Source of the DNA: Chara braunii | Taxonomy: Eukaryota; Streptophyta; Charophyceae; Charales; Characeae | Length of the DNA: 23,341 nucleotides | Assembly: GCA_003427395.1 (NCBI GenBank) | Contig: BFEA01000307.1 | Location: 1,613,944 to 1,637,284, forward strand | Reading direction: 5' to 3' | Shown here: in pieces, positions 17,601 to 23,341 of the stretch | Position numbering within the stretch: the stretch's first letter is position 1 | Layout: the number at the start of each line of letters is the position of its first letter | Made by a program: the position numbers and the translations under genes | The notes under the pieces: model-generated | Databases searched by the model: none | What the model saw: only the letters and a program-made list of their open reading frames with translations | What the model was told of the DNA's origin: nothing

Positions 17601-18960
17601 ACCCGGAAGTACACCACCCCAACCTTACATAAACACCTTCGCATTGCAACACCACAAGTTTTAATGTTGAACTGCCATCAATAAAATTCACCAATCACCT
17701 CGGTTGTGTTTCCGACCTTCAACAGTCTAAAACCGATACTGATTATTTAAATTCACGTTTGCATAAAATCCTTATTAATGCGCATTGAGGGGATTGGTTT
17801 AAAAAACGCATGTGGATAAATGCAATATTATCGAGTATGAAACAAAATTGTGTTATTGGATGAAATTGCAAGGAATGCAAAAACCGAATATGCAATCGAC
17901 AATACATCTACTTGGATTAAATCAATACAATTGACATGTCTGAAATGATGTAAAAAAATGTGCATATTGTCCAAGTATATTGTTTGGATGTGATATAACA
18001 AAACGAATATCGTAATTTCATTCAATGTTAAAGTTTTGCTAAAATCAGCAACGATGCTTATAGGATAATGATTTTTTGTTAGTTGTTTATGTGTCAATTG
18101 TTTCATATCAAAATAAATGATATTTCGGTGTGTGTTATTTTTGAAGTAACATGTACATATGTTTGTGATTATTAGTTGTTTGTAAAAGTTGTTGCAATAT
18201 TACAATACTGTATTGCATTGAAAAACATATCCATAAATGTTTTATATCAATAATTTATTATAGGTTCCCTTGTGAGTTCTTGAACAAGCTTTCCCTTTCG
18301 GTTACGGAACACTGTTTTCATCTAAATAATTATTGTATTAACACAATACCATTGTTTGTGGTCGAATGATTTGGCAAGATTCTTTTGCAATGACACTTTG
18401 TAGAGTGATATTCCTATAACAAATTATAAATAAAAAACAATAGAAGGATAAAGTAACATGTAATCCTCCACGGAGAAGATGTACTTTTAATATTCTAGCA
18501 GTGCCATGTCAATTTCACTTATGTTTTTTTGTTTATGCCGACTTTGTCAATTACGAGAAGTTGAACTTAAAAAAAAAAGTCAAAAATATATTTGAACTTC
18601 GCGTTGATTTATTCAAAATCATGCCCCGTTTCAAAATTGTGCATGCAATTTCAAATGTGACGGATGACACTGGCTATGACAATAGCTGCTTCTTCAATAA
18701 GAGTTGCCTTTGCAATTGGTATTGATCTCTTCCCAAATAAGACAAAAAGTATGAATCACATCAATGATATGTGATCCTCCAGTTCCTCCTTTCTATCACT
18801 TGACAAATAATTGCTCTTCAATTTTCTCTTTTATCATTTTACGACATTACACATTATATTTTATGACCTATGATTGTGTTGTATTCAATCATTTCAATCA
18901 TTTGCATGTTTTTAGAATGGATGATGTAGGAAGAGCAAAAGCTATACATTATTTTTTGTA
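17600..18960. other. AT-rich DNA, no gene recognised
   Basis: Short frames only. The longest plus frame (18501-18725, 74 codons) has no motif or splice context that I recognise, and its composition is that of the surrounding DNA. Confidence 0.45.
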
Positions 18961-18980
18961 AGATAACAATGTTGTAACAT

Positions 18981-19079
18981 TTACGAAATTGCAAAGAATT
19001 TTTTGTTTTCTTGTGAAGCCTGCTTGGATTTATGAAATTGCAAAGAATTTTCTGTTTTCTTGTGAAGCCTACTTGGATT
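18981..19079. repeat. 49-bp tandem duplication
   Basis: Two adjacent 49-bp copies, starting TTACGAAATTGCAAAGAATT at 18981 and TTATGAAATTGCAAAGAATT at 19030, with only a few differences. Confidence 0.9.
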
Positions 19080-19160
19080 AGATGTGGCAAAGTATCGCTA
19101 CTGTCATCAAGAAACGTCAGGAGATGAATGGGGTCATCTAAGATTGATGATGAACATCGT

Positions 19161-19491
19161 GTGCCACTTACGAACTGTCCATTATTTGTATTTAGGGGCG
19201 GTCTAACCCTTCTTTCCTAAATTCGACAACTCCGTCGAATGCTGAGGGGCGAAACTTCAAAAAGTTTTAGCCTTGACAACAAGTATTTTATGACCTGAAT
19301 AATACAAATATATAATTTGTTTCTTTCCATCCTTGTGTGTCACTTATGAACTGTCCATTATTTGTATTTAGGGGTGGTCAAACTCTTCTTTCCTAAGTTC
19401 GACAACTCAGTCGAACGCTGACGAGCAAAACTTCAAAAAGTTTTAACCTCGACAACGAGTATTTTATGACCCAAACAATACAAATATATAA
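19161..19491. repeat. About 154-bp direct duplication with a 22-bp spacer
   Basis: Copies 19161-19314 and 19337-19491 share GAACTGTCCATTATTTGTAT, TTAGGGG, CTTCTTTCCTAA, TTCGACAACTC, GTCGAA, GCTGA, AACTTCAAAAAGTTTTA and the final AATACAAATATATAA. They are about 90 percent identical by eye. The array ends about 255 bp from exon A on its downstream (intron) side. Confidence 0.9.
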
Positions 19492-19590
19492 CATACTTGC
19501 GGCACATAGATGAAGTGCACTGCGCAGTGTACTAATCGCAGATGCGCGCGTGCAGAAAAAAAAAAAAGCAAATGTGATGTGTATACACGC

Positions 19591-19592
<2 letters not shown>

Positions 19593-19652
<60 letters not shown>

Positions 19653-19653
19653 N

Positions 19654-19711
<58 letters not shown>
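19593..19711. repeat. (GA)n microsatellite with an N
   Basis: About 118 bp of GA dinucleotides with one N at 19653. It lies in the presumed intron just downstream of exon A (minus strand). The length is uncertain because of the N. Confidence 0.97.
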
Positions 19712-19714
<3 letters not shown>

Positions 19715-19748
19715 AACTGTAGCAGCTTACCCACAGTCTTACACACAC

Positions 19749-19910
19749 CTTAGCTTGCACCTCTTCAAAGAGAGCTCTTGGAGAGAGCAGTGGGAGTCTC
19801 CCAAGTGAGCAAGTGCTTGATCAGAAAGCAGCACTGCATGGTCAAGGTCCAATACACACACAGAAGGACAGCATCCTGCCAACGCTGCCACAGCCTTGTC
19901 CGTCAACTCG
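19749..19910 (-). CDS. Exon A of a RAD7/AMN1-like leucine-rich-repeat protein
   Basis: A 162-nt internal exon on minus. The acceptor is TTTATCCAG before CGAG at 19910; the donor is CTAAG then GTGTGTGTAAG at 19748. The first base completes a codon, 53 codons follow, and two bases (AG) are left over. It encodes ELTDKAVAALAGCCPSVCVL, DLDHAVLLSDQALAHLG and SLQELSLKRCKL. These are cysteine-type LRRs of about 26 residues with the TD/SD turn. Style and register match the part of plant RAD7-like proteins that lies one or two repeats before exon B. The frame has no stop. Further 5' exons were not recognised in 19911-23341. Confidence 0.7.
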
Positions 19911-20700
19911 CTGGATAAACAACCACAGTTACCACACCAGACAAAAATGACATCAGTATGAATCATTATCACCAATCCTTGCAATGGCACAGCACCAGAC
20001 AACGTCACATATCTTCATGTTCCTTCTTCATTTTTCATGGAAGAGATGTATTGCCCTCCTGCAACTCAATGAGAGAGGTGGCCGGTCTGAGGGAAAGCGG
20101 TGTAATCCCTTCAGAGATGCAATTGTCAATCCGCACATGCCAAGATGATAGAGGTCTGTGGTTAACTGGCCCATTGCGCCAGCCCATCGTCATCAATGTT
20201 TTTTGCTCCTTCATACAAGTCTACAAAAACTGTCGAAAATCGAGGAAAAGAAACGGAAATAAGAGCTGAACAGATTGGGTATATCAAGGAACCAGTATCG
20301 CAGGTGCAATCAGTCCTCAATTTGCACATGAGAAAGTCCTGAATCCTGATGCACTGCCAGTCAATCTCCTGATGACAGGGCAATCAATGCTGCCAAGGGC
20401 AAAAGTCTGAAATTGAATTAATACTGAGCCATCATGCTATGAAATGGGACGCTGTACCCGGTTCCTAGCAGGTGCTGCTGATGCTCCCCACCAACCAACA
20501 GGAGCCAATGGCAGAAGGCTACTATTGGGAGATGCTCATACCACCCCCAAGTGTAAGCCAAGCCGCTACTCTTAAAACTGAACAAGAGCATGCCCGCCGC
20601 GACTGCGGCGGGGAACAAGAGCAGGGAAAAAAAAGAAAAAAACTTTAAAAAAGAAAAAAGAAAAAAAACATTGGAATGAATCTTCAGATTCTTCACATGT
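19911..20700. other. Probable intron or upstream region; no exon confirmed
   Basis: Minus-strand frames here (for example 20162-20383) are short and lack the LRR pattern or splice sites that join to exon A in phase. A GC hairpin CCGCCGCGACTGCGGCGG lies at about 20594-20612. Upstream exons of the LRR gene may lie outside the window or be too short to see. Confidence 0.4.
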
Positions 20701-20706
20701 TGTAGC

Positions 20707-20884
20707 GGAAGATTCGTTCCGATTTTGTTCATCCTATCGATGGAAGTAGCCTCTCTCTATCTCTCTGCCCTCATGGCTGGAAAGCAGTGTATATTTCCCT
20801 ATTCTACTGGAAGATTCATTCCGATTTTGCTCATCCTATGGATGGAAGTAGCCTCTCTCTATCTCTCTGCGTGCATGGGTGGAA

Positions 20885-20886
<2 letters not shown>
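20707..20886. repeat. 102-bp-period duplication
   Basis: Copies start at 20707 (GGAAGATTCGTTCCGATTTT) and 20809 (GGAAGATTCATTCCGATTTT) and share TGGAAGTAGCCTCTCTCTAT, CTCTCTGC, CATG and GGTGGAAAG-like ends. The second copy runs straight into a (CT)n tract. Confidence 0.9.

Positions 20887-20948
<62 letters not shown>
20887..20948. repeat. (CT)n microsatellite
   Basis: About 62 bp of pure CT dinucleotides at the end of the second 102-bp repeat copy. Confidence 0.97.
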
Positions 20949-20951
<3 letters not shown>

Positions 20952-20972
20952 AGTGTGATATGTTCGCATGTA

Positions 20973-21426
20973 CTATGAGAGTGTGTTTCTAGCCCCTGCA
21001 CGCACGTGTTTGCGTTGAATTGAGACTTGCCCAGACAGAAAGCTTAACCACTCAGGTACACACTCACTAATCCCAGGAATCTCAAGAGGATGGCTGGCGG
21101 TAAAGGTCACAGATGAAAGGTGCAACATGCAACAGCAGTCGGCAGAAACATATGCAGATATGTGACAGAGTACTCTTAACTTCTCAAGAAACGATGACGT
21201 AAACACCAACTGGCAAATAACATGACACCAGGAAACTGGTATCCATGAAAGACCAGTAAGCATAAGAACATCAAATGAATTCAGGACAAAAATGAACTGC
21301 AATGAGAGGCCGTAGATAGAATTGCACCGGAAGCTTTCCTCAGCCATACACATTCGGAGAAAAAGAAGACACAAGTCACACCACCCCTTTTTTTTTTTTT
21401 TATGAAACTTCATGCAGAAGGTACCC
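20973..21426. other. No gene recognised
   Basis: A minus frame of 169 codons spans most of this stretch. Its sequence is Cys/Leu/Ser-rich without a recognisable domain and crosses a poly(T) tract at 21387-21401. It is probably chance. Confidence 0.4.
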
Positions 21427-21458
21427 CTTGGGGAGGCGATAAGAGCTCCCTCCCCAAG
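21427..21458. repeat. 10-bp-stem hairpin
   Basis: CTTGGGGAGG at 21427-21436 pairs exactly with CCTCCCCAAG at 21449-21458, with a 12-base loop. No T run follows, so it is not a terminator-like signal. Confidence 0.6.
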
Positions 21459-21474
21459 TGACCCTCTCTTGGAA

Positions 21475-21530
21475 GACTCCATCTATTGGTAGGGAGCTGC
21501 ACGTGCTGGAAACCGGGTCCAGCGTCCCTC
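21475..21530 (+). mobile_element. tRNA-related element core (possible SINE head), copy 2
   Basis: A-box-like TGGTAGGGAGC (21487) and B-box-like GGGTCCAGCGTCCC (21515). It has the same spacing as copy 1 at 16630-16685 with no gaps between them, and TGCTGGAAACC between the boxes resembles a tRNA anticodon/variable region. It is preceded by a hairpin (21427-21458) and followed after 114 bp by a (GA)n tract with an N. Confidence 0.4.
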
Positions 21531-21643
21531 ATTGTACAAAATTGATTCGGAGACACTGCTGTTTGGCACCTCAGGAGATATTGGCTTTCCTACAGCCTCA
21601 ACTTTATCCCGTGCACCATGAGGCGTACAGGCCCCTGGTTGCT

Positions 21644-21644
21644 N

Positions 21645-21683
<39 letters not shown>
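21644..21683. repeat. (GA)n microsatellite with an N at its edge
   Basis: N at 21644, then about 39 bp of GA dinucleotides. True length unknown. Confidence 0.95.
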
Positions 21684-21684
<1 letters not shown>

Positions 21685-21913
21685 AAAGAGCCCTTTCAAA
21701 TTATTCAGACAACCCCTGCCGGTACTTCAAAAGGTCCCTGCCAAAAATTGGCAAGGGCCCCGTCGGCAGGAGAAGTGTGGTCACTGGACGGGTCGTGACT
21801 GGACTTGTAGTAAGGAGGGAGCAGGCCAGCTATATATGGTGTAGCTTCGAATTCAGGTCCGCGTTTCAGCAGTGATGGGTTACTGACTTACTAACTCGAC
21901 ATGTGATTTTCAA

Positions 21914-22031
21914 GGCTTCACTCCACTACTCACCAAATGTGCAAAACTAGAATGAATCTTCTCCTAGAAACTGGAACCATACAAGCCATATGTTTTTCTT
22001 TTGAGCAAGTGCTGCTGACTGTAGTGAGGCC
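21914..22031. mobile_element. MITE-like element, family B, copy 3
   Basis: 118 bp. The left end is GGCTTCACTCCACTACTCAC and the right end on minus is GGCCTCACTACAGTCAGCAG. The interior AAATGTGCAAAACTAGAATG, then AATCTTCTCCTAGAA, aligns along its length with copy 1 (377-498), in the same orientation. More decayed than copy 2. The plus reading frame that crosses it is not supported as a gene. Confidence 0.6.
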
Positions 22032-22194
22032 TTTACGGCGACTGCGCGTAAGAAAAGTAAAAACAAAAAAACAAGACAGCTACTGTAGTGTTTGTAGTAA
22101 GTTCATTACCCATAACTGTTGGATCACAGACCTGAATCCTAATCCAGGATACCTTGCTGGCCTGCTCGAGGTCTTCCAGCAGTCCAATGGACAG

Positions 22195-22249
22195 CCTTCC
22201 AAAAGCATGGAAACCCTGCTGAGTATTTGCAGGGGACCTTTTGGAAAGG
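22195..22249. repeat. Two-stem foldback
   Basis: CCTTCCAAAAG at 22195-22205 pairs with CTTTTGGAAAGG at 22238-22249 (one bulge). Inside it CCCTGC (22214-22219) pairs with GCAGGG (22229-22234) around a nine-base loop. Too short and imperfect to call a microRNA precursor. Confidence 0.5.
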
Positions 22250-22367
22250 AGAATATGACTAGTATGAAGAGGCCCCAAAATATTCTCTTCCATGCACTTG
22301 CAATTTTTAAAAGGGAGGGACACTTTTACCACGGCCTACCCTTACTGAGTTTTTTTTTATAAGAGAC

Positions 22368-22395
22368 AGCTCTCTCTCTCTCTCTCTCTCTCTCT
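22368..22395. repeat. (CT)n microsatellite
   Basis: Short CT run of about 26 bp. Confidence 0.95.
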
Positions 22396-22439
22396 TATCA
22401 AACAAGCATATACAAACTACGGGCTGCGCACCCGTGCAC

Positions 22440-23341
22440 TCACGGTAAGTCAATGAGGAAGACTGGTGGGAATGGAGAAAAACTGGGATTGCAAAGAAGC
22501 GGCCAAAAAATAGGGCACAGGGGAACAACGTTAGCAGAGTAGCAATAGCGGTGGAGGCCAAGGGCCGTGTGGGGCGAGGACTGCGCCCGGTCCATGCGGG
22601 CGGCAAGGACCGGCCGAGGGTTCGGGGAACGAAAGAGAAGGTGACCCACGTCCTCTTCAGCAACCCTAAGGCGGACACCATAGCCTCGGGAACCTGCCGT
22701 CCAAGGCCTCGGTCAAAGACAGCACCATAGCAGGCCAACGGTGAGCGGAGAGTTGACTCGGTTATCAGGGGGGGAGGAGGCGTCGCCCGACGATATTTAA
22801 CCTCCGCAGCCAACGTTGCGAAGCGGGTCTGGACGAAGGTGAAGCGTCCCCCTGCACGGGAGAAGCCGACACGCAGGGCGCATGCAGCACGATTAATAAT
22901 CACATGCAAGACTTGCATGGTACACCAACTCTCCACGGGGCACTACCAAGCCGACCATCCAACCCTGAGGGGACAGGATCAACCCATAACTCTTAGGGCA
23001 GCTTAACCCTAGCTGGTAGATTAGGGCATAGCATGTAGCTCCTTAACGTAGTCTGAGACTCTAGTCTTAGACCCTGGACCCCCTTGGTGTGTGTGTTATG
23101 TATCCGATTGAAACTTCCATCCTCAACGATTCACACGTTCCCATACACGCATGCAATTACAGAGTAGACTCGGAGGAGGCAAATCCACACAAAACCGGAT
23201 AGAGGATATACACAACGGAAGCTCAAAATAGTAAAAGACACAGAGAATTGAAAAACGAATTTCAATTCTGTAATCCCCCGTCCTCCTCCAATCAATCCAA
23301 GGTACTTGTTCCAAGAATCATAACCGCGTTTACAAAAAAAA
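22440..23341. other. GC-rich segment then unique DNA; no gene recognised
   Basis: From 22540 to 22900 the DNA is GC-rich. A plus frame without a start (about 22528-22730) is Arg/Gly-rich, and a long minus frame (22307-22936) is Ala/Arg/Pro-rich and begins within a (CT)n-derived Arg-Glu run. Neither has a domain, and the high GC explains the long open frames. Beyond 22.95 kb there is nothing distinctive except a short inverted repeat (ATTGAAAAACGAATTTCAAT near 23247-23266) and an A run at the window edge. Confidence 0.4.

Larger units (their letters stand above)
4795..19748 (-). other. Probable 14.95-kb intron (or multi-intron interval) between LRR exons A and B
   Basis: If exons A and B belong to one gene, everything between them is intronic apart from a predicted missing short exon. 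The interval contains two U6 pseudogenes, a LINE, MITE copies, an AT-rich block, an organellar rRNA fragment and a tRNA-related element. None of these interrupts a visible exon. The extent depends on exons A and B being one gene, which the sequence supports by repeat register but does not prove. Confidence 0.45.

Noticed and set aside
20973-21482. 169-codon minus reading frame as an upstream LRR exon
   Set aside because: I looked for LRR spacing and for splice sites in phase with exon A and found neither. It also crosses a poly(T) tract.
22195-22249. microRNA precursor
   Set aside because: The stems are short and interrupted, with no 21-nt near-perfect duplex.
21937-22362. 141-codon plus reading frame
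   Set aside because: Its first third lies inside the family B element copy and its middle covers a foldback. No domain is recognisable.
22307-22936. 209-codon minus reading frame
   Set aside because: It lies in GC-rich DNA where stops are rare, passes through a (CT)n tract, and contains no recognisable domain or splice context.

Overview
The window looks like nuclear DNA of a plant-lineage (streptophyte) eukaryote with long introns and many repeats. A charophyte alga such as Chara is my best guess, but that is inference. The support is: two spliced leucine-rich-repeat exons of the plant RAD7/AMN1-like type with GT/AG borders; copies of a plant-like U6 snRNA sequence; a degenerate plant-type LINE; an organellar large-subunit rRNA fragment; and many long (CT)n/(GA)n tracts, three of which contain or adjoin a single N. 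No intact long protein-coding gene is present. Most long reading frames are translations of (CT)n/(GA)n tracts (Ser-Leu or Arg-Glu repeats).

Left part (1-4.5 kb): two small inverted-repeat elements from two families, a 12-bp minisatellite, a second GC-rich 12-bp minisatellite, a tRNA-like sequence on the minus strand, a locus very rich in GATC and CACGTG palindromes (1.65-1.92 kb), a composite (CT)n satellite, and a weak kelch-like exon remnant.

Host gene: on the minus strand, exon A (19749-19910) and exon B (4636-4794) encode consecutive-looking cysteine-type LRRs. If they belong to one gene, about 14.95 kb of intron separates them. Their phases do not fit with the consensus splice sites, so one further short exon is predicted between them.

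The presumed intron holds, from 5 kb to 19.7 kb: a tandem 70-bp repeat; a divergent member of MITE family A; a minus-strand U6 pseudogene; a partial, internally duplicated family A copy; a family B element; a plus-strand U6 retrocopy with a poly(A) tail placed directly before the 5' end of a decayed LINE (about 6.87-11.77 kb: ORF1 with a DUF4283-like region and zinc knuckle, ORF2 with endonuclease and reverse transcriptase); and then an AT-rich block (12-19.5 kb). That block contains GC-rich palindromic islands, a 430-bp organellar 23S-like rRNA piece between two direct repeats, a tRNA-related element and several tandem duplications.

Right part (20-23.3 kb): a 102-bp duplication whose second copy runs into a (CT)n tract, a second copy of the tRNA-related element, a third family B element, a compact foldback and a GC-rich segment that I cannot identify. 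Two MITE families, two U6 retrocopies and two matching tRNA-related elements make this a repeat-rich region shaped by retroposition around one probable host gene.
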